A stretch of 64,000 nucleotides of DNA, taken from assembly GCF_958450345.1 (NCBI RefSeq), contig NC_088781.1, positions 45,557,357-45,621,356 on the forward strand, written 5' to 3'. This document shows, one piece after another, positions 44,594-55,229 of the stretch. A program made the translations under genes and the position numbers. Below the pieces are notes generated by a model, which saw only the letters and a list, made by a program, of their open reading frames with translations, was not told where the DNA came from and made no database searches. This DNA is from Calliphora vicina. Its lineage: Eukaryota > Arthropoda > Insecta > Diptera > Calliphoridae. Within the stretch, counting starts at the first letter, position 1, and every line of letters starts with the position of its first letter.

Positions 44594-45868
44594 TTTTTAT
44601 ACCCTCCACCACCACAAGTGGTGAATGAGGGTATATATAAGTTTGTCATTCCGTGTGTATCATTGAGAAATATTCATCTGAGACCCAACAAAGTATATAC
44701 ATATTTTCTTGATCCTTATGAAATTCTAAGTCGATTGAGCCATGTCCGTCTGTCTGTCCGTCTGTCCGTCTGTGTAAAACACGCTCACTTCCAAAATACG
44801 CAAACAAAATTGGTAGACTTGGAAAAAATATGTTTATTGTTGTCCTAAACAGTTTGGTATTGAAAATCAGCAAAATCGGTTCAGTAGAACCAGAGCTATG
44901 AACCAAAATGTGAGACAACCTAAAAGAATATTGACAATTTTCATATATTTTTGGTTATTTGTGTATATATATTGAAGATATACCATAAGACTTTACACAC
45001 GTTATTATACCCTTCACCATGAGTGGCAGGGGTATATACATATATGTTTGTCATTCCGTTTGTAATTTCCACATTTTTCATTTGCGACCCCATAAAGTAT
45101 ATATATTCTGGATCGTTATAGATAGCGGAATCGATATAGCCATGTCCGTCTGTCCCTCTGAAATCAACTTTCCGAAGCCCCCAAATAACTTACATACACG
45201 ATTCATACATCAATATCTCCGAAATTCTTCCGGCTCGGTCGCTATTTAAAATCGAGAAAATCGGTCCACAAATGGCTGAGATATAAGGAAAAAACTAAGA
45301 CAACCTCGATTTTTGACCTATTTTTGACCTATATCTGGATTACTAAGTCATTAATATAGACAATATGGATATCTAATGATAGATATTTCAAAGACCTAAA
45401 TTTTTTTTAAAAATTTTAAAACATTAAAACAAAATTTTGATTTTGCTTAAATAAAAATATTTAAAAAAAAAAAAATATCTTTAAGTATAATTTGGTGAAG
45501 GGTATATAAGATTCGGCACAGCCGAATATAGATCTCTTACTTGTTTTTATAATAAAAGGACTAACTCTGGTGAAAATTATAAGAATTGGTTCATGATTTC
45601 TGCTAGCCCCCATACAAATTTCTTCCCGAAATATGGTTCTATGGTCTATAAATGCCTTCAGAATTGCAGTATCCATATAAAATTCAGCAAAAAAAAGTTT
45701 CGTGCTAAAAGAAATCACAACACAAAATTTTTTTGTAGATCGGCCCATATTTGACCATAGCCCCCATATAAAGTTCACTTCCTAAAATCACAATCGACCT
45801 AAAAAATATGTATGCAGGTGGAGGGTATTTAAGATTCGGCAAAGCCGAATATACCGTTCTAACTTGTT
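44594..45868 (+). mobile_element. Family C GTCY element, copy 2, interrupted by family A
   Basis: Starts TTTTTATACCCTCCACCACC, microsatellite GTCTGTCTGTCCGTCTGTCCGTCTGTG at 44749-44775, and ends with the hairpin ATTCGGCAAAGCCGAAT and GTTCTAACTTGTT. Family A sequence lies at 45006-45545. Without it the copy aligns with 27274-28090. It retains the hairpin lost in copy 1, but lacks part of the block after GTTCACTTCC. Confidence 0.85.
45006..45545 (+). mobile_element. Family A GTCY element nested in family C
   Basis: Runs from ATACCCTTCACCATGAGTGG to GATCTCTTACTTGTT, with GCGACCCCATAAAGTATATA, GTCCGTCTGTCCCTCTG, CAATATGGATATCTAATGATAG and the GCCGAAT hairpin. The family C copy at 27274 shows the empty site CGTTATTTTTATAATAAAAGG (about 27637-27658). 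Here the same T-run is on both sides, so insertion was into a run of Ts with at most a TT duplication. Confidence 0.9.
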
Positions 45869-46518
45869 TAAACGTGGTTTCTTAAAGTAGTTTTTTGAAA
45901 AGCTGCCTTTTTGAAAAAGGACTTTTTTGAAATATGGTATTTTTAGAAAAGTATCTTGTAAAAATAAATACCATTTTGAAATTTTTACAAAATTCTCTTT
46001 ATGACAAAGTACTTTTTTGAAATAGTCTCCCGAGAAAAGTACATTCTTTAAAAAGTTTTTTTTTAATTTTTTAAGAACTCTCGAAAAACTTCCTTAACCG
46101 GAAAAAATTACCTTTTATAAAGCTGCTTTTTTAAAAGTACTATTTTAAAAAGTAACTTTTTTTTTTGATTCTCCCAGATGTACTTAACGAAACAAATTTT
46201 TAAGTTTGTAAGATTTATTGGAAAAAAATTATCAAAAAATATCATTAAGCAGGCATATCAAATTTAAAATTGGTTTATTATAGAAACCCCAAAGACATTT
46301 AAGATAATTCTTATCTATGATAAATAGGAAACTGTTTTCACTACTCACTATTCTCAATATATACTAAAAAATGTCTTACAAAACCCACAGCTCAATTTTA
46401 TTCTTTGAATTATTTTTTTTGTTATACTAAGAACAACTAAAAGATGGTATACTATAATTTTCTAGCTTAAAGAAAATATTTATTCATGATATCTACCACT
46501 GACTATAAGTTGCACATA
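45869..46518. repeat. AGTACT-like tract, decayed, then spacer
   Basis: To about 46175: TTTTTTGAAA, AAAGTACTTTTTTG, GAAAAGTACATTC and AAAAGTACTATTTTAAAAAGT, similar to S3. After that, AT-rich sequence without recognised features. Confidence 0.6.
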
Positions 46519-46526
46519 CTTACACG

Positions 46527-47752
46527 CAGAGCTGTAAATGAATCATTCTTTTTTGATTTTAATTCATTATGAATTAGCTAAATTTTGAATTAATTCATTG
46601 AATTGAAAAAATGAATTGAATGAAATTTGAATCAATTCAAACGAATTAGGCAGAAATGAATTTCAATTCATTTCCAATTCAAATGAATTTGTAAAAATGA
46701 GTTGCAATTCATTTACAATTCATTTGAATTGAATTGATTTTGAATTAATTCAAATGAATTAGAAAAAAGAATTAGCAATTCAAATGAATGATTCAAAAAT
46801 GAGTTGCAATCAATCAAATTCAAGAGCAGATCTCTAGGGGGAATGAAAGATTTCTCCTACCAAAATGAAAATTTCCAGTACAAAAATTTAAAAGCCTTGT
46901 CCTGTATACGCGCCTGATCAATGAAAACATGGTGTTTGCAGTTTATTTCTTCAAGAAGAACTGATTTTTATTTTGAAATACGCTGAACGACATAACATAT
47001 TTAATATTCAAGAAGCAATTAATAATTTTTGAAATTTTGTGACCCACGACCACCCAACAACAAACTTTTTGCTAATATTTATATTATATTTATTTCAAAA
47101 AAATAAAACTATCTTCCAAAAATAATCAAAAATCAGGAAAAATAACAATGTATGTAGTTCAAAACACAATTGAGTTTCATAAATAAGGCTAATTAGATTT
47201 AATTAGAATACTTCATTCACCTTAAACAACAATAGCTTTTCAAAATTATCATCTGAAAGAGATCCACGTTTAGGGATGTTTAGAATAGAGGCGTACGAAA
47301 ATAATCTTTCAATACCAGCTGACGATGGTAACGGCGCATTATATTTAAAGGAAGACTCTTTAACCGTCGATTAATTATACTGCATACTTAATGACATTGA
47401 AGAATCTGCTAAATATGCTGCGAATTTCGCGTCGGAGTTGCAAATGAATTGCTAATTTTTTTTCTAATTCGTTTGAATTAATTCAAAATCTTGTTCAATT
47501 CAAATGAATTGTAAATGAATTGAATTAATTCAAAATCAATTCAATTCATTTGAATTGGAAACGAATTGCAATTCATTTTTACCAAATTCATTTGAATTAA
47601 TTCAAAATCAATTCAATTCATTTGAATTGGAAACGAATTGCAATTCATTTTTACCAAATTCATTTGAATTGACTCAAATTTCATTCAATTCATTTTTTTG
47701 TGTGAATGATTCGCGAATTAATTCAAAAATGAGTGATTCATTTACAGCTCTG
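46527..47752 (-). mobile_element. 1226-bp hAT element with 8-bp target duplication
   Basis: Perfect 19-bp inverted ends CAGAGCTGTAAATGAATCA, and exact duplication CTTACACG at 46519-46526 and 47753-47760. About 250 bp inside each end is packed with AATTCATTTGAATT-type palindromes in both orientations. The centre keeps a fragment of the hAT transposase C-terminus (47203-47370, minus strand). It is an internally deleted element: too short for the full transposase (normally about 600 residues). Both target copies are unmutated, so the insertion is probably young. Confidence 0.95.
47203..47370 (-). pseudogene. hAT transposase C-terminal dimerisation remnant
   Basis: 55 codons, open between an in-frame TAA and a TAA stop. 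They contain APLPSSAGIERLFSYASILN followed by KRGSLSDDNFEKLLLFKVN. P-S-S-A-x-x-E-R-L-F-S, then a K-R-x-x-L-x-x-x-N-x-x-x-L pattern, is the signature of the hAT C-terminal dimerisation domain. The catalytic RNase H-like domain and BED finger are absent. It sits in the middle of a hAT element with matching ends, so structure and coding evidence agree. Confidence 0.9.
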
Positions 47753-47950
47753 CTTACACGTAATACATATTTTCTTTAACATAACGTATGCACAAGTATC
47801 ACATGCTACTCACTCGCTGTATCATAGAATGATAGAAAGAAGAAGAAAAAATAGTGGCAACCAGAAAAAAAACGTAAAACCAAATAACAAGCATAACCGG
47901 AAAACGGAAACAGATTTGCATATTTTGACACCTACACTCTTAAGCTTGAA

Positions 47951-47986
47951 CGCACACACACACACACACACATACACACATCCATA
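47951..47986 (+). repeat. (CA)n microsatellite
   Basis: CGCACACACACACACACACAT followed by ACACACATCC; about ten CA units. Confidence 0.9.
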
Positions 47987-48471
47987 CATGAGTTGGAAGT
48001 AGAGGGTAGAAGGAGGGAGAAGAGATAAAGAGCATAAAATTGTAAAATATGGTTGGAAATTGTATGCGAATGAATATAAACATAAAATTCAAGCACGCAT
48101 TGCATACATTTTTCATATTTTATTCATTTTTTATTCCATTCAGTTTCAGTTTATAACAACACAAAATTTACAAGTTTAACCATCTGATTTGTGCTTGTTG
48201 AAACGCAAAACACTTTTAGTCATACAAACGTATAAACGTACAATCATCATATGTACATGACGCACGAACATTTTTTAATACTTGTTCGTATGTACATCAA
48301 GCTGGCAGTCAGCAGACATTTTTTTTAGCTGCTATCTAATTCCCTTGTAGGAGATTGTAGGGAATTGCACAGTGTGATAGCAGGGGGCAAAATTTATATT
48401 AAGATATATTCATCATAATGTTTTATTCTTTCTGTAAAATTTTAGTGGAAATGCAAATTAAATTCACCATT
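47987..48471. other. Non-coding spacer
   Basis: No feature recognised; purine-rich GAGGGTAGAAGGAGGGAGAAG near 48002. Confidence 0.45.
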
Positions 48472-48598
48472 TTATACCCTTCACCATGAGTGGAAAGGGA
48501 AATTCTATGTTTGTTTTGGATCGTTATATATAGCGGATTCGATATAGCCATGTCCGTCTGTCAGCCTGTATATTGAAATCAACTTTCCAAAGAAATTG
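48472..48598 (+). mobile_element. Family A GTCY fragment (left end only)
   Basis: TTTTATACCCTTCACCATGA, GGATCGTTATATATAGCGG, CATGTCCGTCTGTCAGCC and GAAATCAACTTTCC, then it stops at LINE sequence. Confidence 0.75.
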
Positions 48599-49408
48599 TA
48601 CGATTAATTGAACAGAAGACGCTGAAGATACTAAGAAGTATGAATTCTATGCACAAGTAACAACTACGCTCAACGAGATCTGAAGAGGAGATATCATAAT
48701 ACTCATGGAACATACTACCATTGGAACGAACAGTTTTGGAATTAGAAACAACATCGGTAAGCGGTTTATAGAATTGTGCCAGACATTTCAACTCGTCATT
48801 GGTGGCTACAATTTTCCGGATAAGGAGATTCATAAATATACATGGACATCACCGACTAGAAGATGGAGAAGCTCTCTATCGGATATCACAAACAGAAGAG
48901 GATCTGACATCGGAAGTGATTATGAGCTCAGTACAGGTGAATTCAAGGTAAATTTGAAATGGCAAAGGAGAACAATCAGACACAGAAGACGAAAACGGCT
49001 GTACACGTTAGGAATGGTAAATTCGCGAACAGTTACTCGTGAGAAGATATCGTGTTAACAAGTCGCAGAAGAAACACATGGTATAGTGCAATCACAAAGA
49101 AAACCCTGGATATCAAACGACATTTGGAACCTATTGCCTCTTTCACTTAATGTGAACGAACATTTTCTTTCCTATTTTATAGTGAAAACAAGGAATTTCT
49201 CAAAGCAGGGAACTTAAGCTGCAGCTGAACAGCAACAATACTACAAGGTAGCAGTACCATCTACTGGCTAAACAAAATAAATTTCCTGGAAGGGCTAGCA
49301 ATAGCAGAAGAAGAGGCTAGCCAGAACAGCTTGAAACAAATTCACCAGACTATAGATTGTCTCAGTAATAAGAGGTGTAACAGAAGCCAAGAACTAGTTG
49401 ATCGCAGT

Positions 49409-49526
49409 TAGGGGCGGATAAAGAGGGGGTGAAATAGGAATTTTTCCCCCAAAACCGAAAAGTTTTCATAGAAAAAAGAAATTTTGATTTTTAACCTCCC
49501 AAATGGTTGACCTGGATCCACGCCTG
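49409..49526. mobile_element. 118-bp hAT-like MITE inside the LINE
   Basis: Left end TAGGGGCGGATAAAG; right end, reversed, CAGGCGTGGATCCAG. Exact 8-bp duplication ATCGCAGT at 49401-49408 and 49527-49534. Removing the element restores continuous LINE-like sequence (GATCGCAGTGGTGCACTAC). Probably an almost minimal hAT derivative. Confidence 0.85.
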
Positions 49527-50167
49527 ATCGCAGTGGTGCACTACAAATAAACAATGACGCACAGACGCAAAGATGGAGAGAACATTTTGAAGTGATTAGT
49601 AAAGTCATCGTAGATGAAGCTACTGAAAACAACGAAAGAAACAGTAGCAGTCCTGCAGGAAATATCTTGAGAATATCATGCAACCATCCCAGTCAAAATG
49701 AGATAAAAGAGGCCATCGTAAAATTAAGAAGAATCAAGCGAAGATTGAAACCAGCCCAAATTCTACGGGCTGACATCGAAACCACAGCTGAACTTCTATA
49801 GTCTCACATCACATCAGTCTGAGAGGAAGAGAGGCTGCATCCAACTTGGAAAAAAGGCATCATTTTTAAGTTACTGAAAAGTGACAATGACTCTGGTTAC
49901 CACTATGACTCTGTTTACCACTATATACAAGATATTGGCAGTCATAGTACAGGGAAGATTCCAAAACAATCTGCCAGATGAACAGGCAGGTTTTTGGCCA
50001 AATAGAAGATGCATAGGTCAGGCCAATAATAGAGCAATGTTAGAATGGCGAACCCCGCTGTATCTATTGCTCATAGACTGCAAGCCTTCGATACCATCAG
50101 ACGAACTGCCATATGGAAAGCATTTAGTAGGAAAGGAGTAACCCAGAAAATAATTCGAATCATCAGG

Positions 50168-50395
50168 GCTATGCACGAGGATGCAGAACTCTCAGTTCTT
50201 CACAATGGGATTCTCAGTTAGCCATTTCATACCAACGCTGGATTCGAATGAGGATTCTAACCTCAAATGTTTACCATCGAACAGAGCTATGTACTAGGAT
50301 GAAGAACTCTCAGTTCTTCACAAAGGGAAGCTCAGTTAGCCATTTCATACTAACGCTGGATTAAAACAAGGATGCCCTTTATCACCTCAACTGTT
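50168..50395 (+). repeat. Tandem duplication inside the reverse transcriptase
   Basis: AGGATGCAGAACTCTCAGTTCTTCACA, CTCAGTTAGCCATTTCATAC and AACGCTGGATT occur twice, about 116 bp apart. The first copy is the more damaged one (it reads TTCGAATGAGGATTCTAACC where the second keeps the GCPLSP codons). Confidence 0.85.
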
Positions 50396-50835
50396 CACCA
50401 TCGTGCTGAATGATACATTGATCCAAGTCTGTTTAGAGAGAAGAGGAACATGGAGTCCCTCACGCCAAGTCGAGGATTTCGATTATGCGGATGATATTTA
50501 ACTGCTCTCGCACAAAATCTCCAACATGCAAACGAAACTACAAGATCTGTAAAGATTAGCGCGTAAGGTTGGACTTGAGATAAATAGCAAGAAAACCAAA
50601 GCCATGTTAGCACAGAGAACATCAATGTTACAAGGCCAACCAGTTGAATGCGTAAATAGTTTTTGCTATCTAGGCAGTAACAACAAATGGCGACAGCGAA
50701 ACAGACCCAATGCTCAATAGAGCAAGAGCGGCATTCGATCGTCTGAATTCAGTATGGAAAATCTCGCAAATATCCGGATGATCCAAGCTCAGAATATTCA
50801 ATGTCTACTTCAAAGTTTACTTTGTTGTACGGAAT

Positions 50836-51059
50836 TAAAACTCGGCGAATATTGATTACAATCACTGTCCGTGTGTGGAATAAGCTTCCTCATGAAGTCT
50901 TACCTGTCACTTTCAATATAGGAAAATTCAAATCAAATGTCCACAAACACTACTTCCTCCATCCTCCCTTCCATAACATATTTTCCTAGTTCTAACACAA
51001 TGCTTTGCATGAGTAGGGGTCATCCCCAGAGTGCTGGTCCAATAATACCCTACACTAAG
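50836..51059 (+). pseudogene. C-terminal fragment of a second LINE
   Basis: VRVWNKLPHEVLPVTFNIGK followed by FKSNVHKHY and LHPPFHNIFS then a stop. R-V-W-N-x-L-P with F-K-x-x-V-x-x-H is the usual last segment of many jockey- and CR1-like LINE ORF2 proteins. It follows LINE reverse transcriptase sequence without the normal intervening part, so it is a separate insertion. Confidence 0.6.
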
Positions 51060-51741
51060 TAAAAGAGCAAAAACATTTTTCTTTTAAAATTTCAATAATT
51101 TATATTTTTGAGTGATTTTCGGAAGTGGGCCTTATATGAAGGATATGACCAATTATGAACCAATCACCATGAAATTAGGTCGTGAGATTTATGTCTATAT
51201 TAAAGTTAAGTATGTTGAATTTTGTGTGTATACAAACATTTTTAAGCGATTTATGCACGTTAAAGTGATTTTCGGAAGCGGGTCTATATGGGAGCTATGA
51301 CTAATTATGGACCGATCGTAACAAAATTTGGTGACATGAATTGTGTGTATATAAAACTTATTTGGAGCGGAATTTGTGGAGATACATATATAAATTAAAC
51401 ATTTATGACCGATAAAGTCCAATTTCGGGAGGACATTTGTATGGGGGCTAGGTGAAATAGTAGACCGATTTCAGCCAGTTTCAATAGGTTTGGTCCTTGA
51501 GCCGAAAAAATAATATGTACCAAATTTCATTGAAATATCTTCAAAATTTCGACCTGTACTCTGCGCACAATGTTTACATGGACAGCCAGCCAACCAGACT
51601 GACGGACGGACGGACATCGTTTAATCGATTCTAAGTCGATCGGTATACTTTAAGGTGGGTGTTAGACTAATATTTTTGGGCGTTACAAACATCTGCACAA
51701 ACGCATTATACCCTCCCCACTATGGTGGTGTAGGGTATAAA
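51060..51741 (-). mobile_element. Family B GTCY element, copy 1, inserted in the LINE
   Basis: Contains GATTTTCGGAAGTGGGCC, ATGACCAATTATGAACCAAT, GGGGGCTAGGTGAAATAG, TTTCAGCCAGTTTCAATAGG, the core GACTGACGGACGGACGGACATCG and ends CTATGGTGGTGTAGGGTATAAAAAG. The hairpin-bearing end is missing (truncated at about 51060). LINE coding sequence is found again immediately after it (51745). Confidence 0.85.
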
Positions 51742-51744
51742 AAG

Positions 51745-52034
51745 AATCATATGCAGGATATTCTGGCCTAACACCGGCCATACCATAGGAAGATGCCCGA
51801 TAGTATTACAATGATGGCGCTAGAGTGGAATCCTCAAGGCTCAGGAAGCCGTGGTCGACCTAAGAACATTTGGAAACGCACAATACTCCAAGAACTAAGA
51901 CAATCATGGGAAGGCGCGAAAATAATAGCATCAAACCGAGTAAGATGCAGATGCTTTGTGGAAGCCATATGCTCTAGGAGGTGTAATGGAGGAAACAAAA
52001 TCGAACGATCAGTATTCGAATGGATACGCCAGTA
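51745..52034 (+). pseudogene. RTE-like LINE C-terminus, continuing the 48.6-50.8 kb copy
   Basis: Reads YHRKMPDSI, ALEWNPQGSGSRGRPKNIWK, RTILQELRQSWEGAKIIA, SNRVRCRCFVEAICSRR, then stop at 52033. W-N-P-Q-G-x-x-x-R-G-R-P and N-R-V-R-W-R-x-F-V-E-A are characteristic of the tail of this LINE type. 81 codons are open (51793-52035), the best preserved part. Confidence 0.85.
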
Positions 52035-53559
52035 ATTACTGATCTATTTAACTCTGTTTTTAGACATGCAAGTAACTTGCACTTGCAAGTAACTTGTTAC
52101 AAACTATGAATTTAAGTTGAGCTGCAAGTGGCAAATTTTTAATTTTGTTCGTAAACAACTAATCAATCTTATAACAGTTTCCAAATTTCTAATTTTATAA
52201 AAGACCAGATAAACTCAGCTAGTTATCCGTAGGACTGAAGAATTCATATTTTCATACCAAGTAATTTCAGTGCTATAGACGACCTCATGATTTTGTACTG
52301 TAAATAGCTGTCATCAGGGAATCGGCTATTATACAATTTGCCACTGGATAGTAACATTTGTTTATGCCATATTTTTCTTTTAGCCAAACCACTGTCCCTT
52401 GTCACTTTTTACACTTTTGGTTGTTTATTATAAAATATTTTTTTTCTCTCGCATTTTGCATACAATAAACACACATTTTATAAAAAATTATATGTATTTT
52501 TGTTCGTTGCAAACGCTAAAAAAGGAGATGGAAGACTTAAATAAATAAAGCGAAAAATAAAATGGAAAAAAAAAGTTTCTGCAACCAAAACTTCATACAT
52601 GTGATGATAAATCATCTTTACGACTACTTTGCAAGTACTTGAAAGTGTAACTATGAATTTAGTACTTGTGCTTACTTCAAGTACATAATGTTATTGTTAG
52701 AGTTTTTCTTCTTTTTTTGTTGTTGTTGCAAACATATCATAATCATGATATAATATTGTTGCTGTTGTCTTATGTCTCACGTAGCAAATGTTAAAGAAAA
52801 CTTTCAACAGCAGTGAGTCTGTATAGTTGTTTGTGGCAAAGAGACGACCTCATCATCATCATTAATATCGTTGGAAAGCGAAAAAAATTGTTACAGAAAA
52901 CTTATACAAAATCAAGAAAGACAAAAAAAAAAATATGTTGCAAGTAGTGAGTAAATGTTGCATGTGTTTGGTTAACTTTTTGGGTTAAGGGATTTTTTAT
53001 TCTTTGCTTTTTCTTCACACTTTACCGCCGACAATGATGTGTATAAAAAATTATGCACAAGTTCATGTGTAAAATGTTGGTTTGTTTTAGTTGAAGGTGT
53101 AATTTTGTAAATTTTTGTCTATTTTTAGTATATTCTTTGTTTTGGAAAAAAATGTATAAAGTTTTGTTTGTTAAATGAGCAAAGTTATGTGATAGTTTTA
53201 ACCATTAGTTTCAATCATAAAATTTTTATGAATTTCTTTTATATTTTCAATTTTTTTTCCAATATATCAATAATCAGGAATGATCTCTTGTCATAATTCT
53301 TCTATTGTATATAAAGTACAATATACTTTTAGGAGGAATAAAAAAAATTTAAGCTTCTTTTGCATTAAATCAATGGTAGGCATTCATATGGCCATGAATA
53401 CGAAGTTAATCCGCCATTTCCAGATCTTTAGTTGTGAGAGCTTTATATAACGCTCTTTATTAAAATCAATACAGAGAGGACATCGAAAATAACTCGTTCA
53501 CTAGTTCAGAAGTTAGAAACTGTAACTTTTATATTTTAAGATGCTGGATATCGCACATG
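52035..53559. other. Gene-free stretch
   Basis: GCAAGTAACTTGCACTTGCAAGTAACTTG at 52067-52095 is a small palindromic duplication. The rest is AT-rich single-copy-looking DNA with no exon recognised. Confidence 0.5.
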
Positions 53560-53910
53560 GTATCATTTAGATTTATTAAGTTGAAGATTGATCAGCGATG
53601 ACTACATCTGCATCCAAGGTGCTGTATTATCGCCTCTACTTCGAGTAACTGTTGGAAAAACTTTACAGCTTAGTCTTCTGTACTTATTGTTAAGATGACG
53701 ACATCTATTATTTAGTGGGAAGCCATAAAAATATGCGTATATTTCAGGATATAAACACCAATAGGTGTGAGGAAAGGGATTTGACAATTAACCCTGCCAA
53801 AAGCCGACTTTGAATGGCTCATCTATTGAGTTCTCGAATGAGTTAAAATCTCTTGGGGTTACACTTGACATAATTCTCACCAGGAATAGTCTTTTGTTAC
53901 TGATAACATT
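53560..53910 (+). pseudogene. LINE reverse transcriptase fragment
   Basis: QGAVLSPLLRV (usual reverse transcriptase motif B, QGxxLSPLL), then after a gap RCEERDLTINPAKS, then EFSNELKSLGVTLD. These are motifs B, D and E of R1/jockey-like reverse transcriptases in the right order but in different frames. Motif C (YADD) is not readable. Dead fragment. Confidence 0.65.
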
Positions 53911-54059
53911 GAGTGTATGACTTAATAATGCGGGATTTACAATAGGTAGCGTAACTTAGAACGCGGTTTTTGTTTTTAATAACTTATATAACATTTTGAA
54001 GGGTACATTTCTGTCATTTATTCCCACATAGTTATTGAACATTTGTGGGAAGTTTAGCT
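53911..54059. other. Short spacer before mariner
   Basis: No mariner end could be assigned here; the element's 5' terminal repeat is probably lost or inside this stretch. Confidence 0.4.
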
Positions 54060-54917
54060 TTAAGTACTTCATTAATTTGAAAGAAAGTGCCGCTGGAGAA
54101 CACCAATTGCTCAACAAAAGTTATGGTGAATGTGTTCCATCGGTTTCAATGTGCGAGAGATTGTTTGTGCGGTGAAGAAGTGGTGATTTTAAGATGGAAG
54201 ACTAATAATTGGAGGCAAGAGCTTGCAAAATCATTGGGAGCTACTCAAGCAGCAATTTCAAAACATTTGCGACCAGCATAATTAATCTAAAACCAGGAAA
54301 ATCGGGTACCATACGAACTGAAGCCGAGAGATCTTGAAAGACTATTTTGCATGTCCGTAATTATGCTAGAAGGCTACACAAGAAAATCATTTTTGCACTG
54401 AATCATTACTTGCGATGAAAAATTTATCCATTACGATAACCCGAAGCATAAGAGATCGTATATGAAGACCGGCCAACCCGCCGAATCGACTCCAAAGCCA
54501 AATATCAAAAAGGGTCCTATCTATTATGAGCTGCTGAAATCTGGTCAGGCAACCACAGGGAATCTGTACCGAACACAACTGATTCGTTTGAAGCAAGCAT
54601 TGGCCGAAAAACGAGAAGAATATGCTGCCCGACATGAAACAGTAATATTCCAACATGAAAATGATAGGTCACATTTTGCAATGCCTGTTAAAAAGTATTT
54701 AGAATGAAGTGGTTGGAAAGTTTTGCCTCACCCCCTTTATAGTCCAGACCGTGACCCTTCCGGCTACTATCTGTTTCGATCGCTGCAAAACTTTCTCTCT
54801 GGGCGGATTGATTCGTTCATTGCCTCAAAATATGATCAGTACATTTGGTGAGGAATCCAAATATTGCCAGAAAGATGGGTAAAAGTCATAACTAACAATG
54901 GCCAATACTTTGAATAA
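54060..54917 (+). pseudogene. Mariner transposase pseudogene (type 1), nearly full length
   Basis: Order: KESAAGEHQLLNKSYGECVP SVSMCER, RSGDFKMED, ELAKSLGATQAAISKHL, VPYELKPRDLERLF, ITCDEKFIHYDNPKH, PIYYELLKSG, YRTQLIRLKQALAEKR, QHENDRSHFAMPVKKYLE, LPHPPYSPDRDPSGYYLFRS, then a stop. The first catalytic Asp is present (CDEKF). The second position reads HEND where the family has H-D-N, and the third reads PSG where it has P-S-D, so both are lost. Several stops and one frame slip before ELAKSL also kill it, and about eleven residues after PNIKK are deleted. TTTTTAGTCAAACACCTGATA just downstream may be the 3' terminal repeat. Confidence 0.88.
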
Positions 54918-55129
54918 GTTTATATAAAAATCCCGAATTTTTAGTCAAACACCTGATATATCGCCTTATTATGGTGGAATTAAGAGGAAAAAGTAATTGC
55001 GATATCTCAGCTAGATAAAATATATCGCATGATTTGAGTTTCTTCTACCTGATCCATAAGGATGAGACCAGTAGGAGGGAATCCAGACTACCATATATTT
55101 GGTAGTCTGGTAAGGTAGTCAAAGTAAAA
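54918..55129. other. Mariner 3' flank
   Basis: Possible end of the mariner near 54960, then unassigned sequence with ACCATATATTTGGTAGTCTGGT palindrome at 55089-55110. Confidence 0.4.
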
Positions 55130-55229
55130 CCGATTGATCTGGTTGCGTATATGTGAATTCTAGGGATATTTAAGAACGATCCCAGTATTATGCTATCGGA
55201 TCAGTGATCAAATCAAACATGTCGATCAG
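55130..55229 (+). repeat. ~300-bp tandem repeat (R300), first partial unit
   Basis: GTGAATTCTAGGGATATTTAAG, ATCCCAGTATTATG, CAGTGATCAAATCA, CATGTCGATCAG match units after 56373. The unit is cut by the TIR element and resumes on its other side. Confidence 0.75.

Larger units (their letters stand above)
48600..50835 (+). pseudogene. RTE-like LINE, endonuclease and reverse transcriptase remnants
   Basis: Endonuclease part (48705-49058): KRFIELCQTFQLVIGG, PDKEIHKYTWTSP, RWRSSLSDITNRRG, DIGSDYEL. The active-site segment before KRFIEL is damaged. Reverse transcriptase part (from about 49540): QNEIKEAIVKLRR, LLIDCKPSIPSD (motif A region), NAGLKQGCPLSPQLFTIVLN, VEDFDYADDI (intact YADD), LEINSKKTKAM. 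There are many stops and frame slips, a 116-bp internal duplication near 50168-50395 and a MITE at 49409-49526. The C-terminus resumes at 51745. RTE clade is my best guess from the linked motif set; no poly(A) is visible. Confidence 0.8.
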
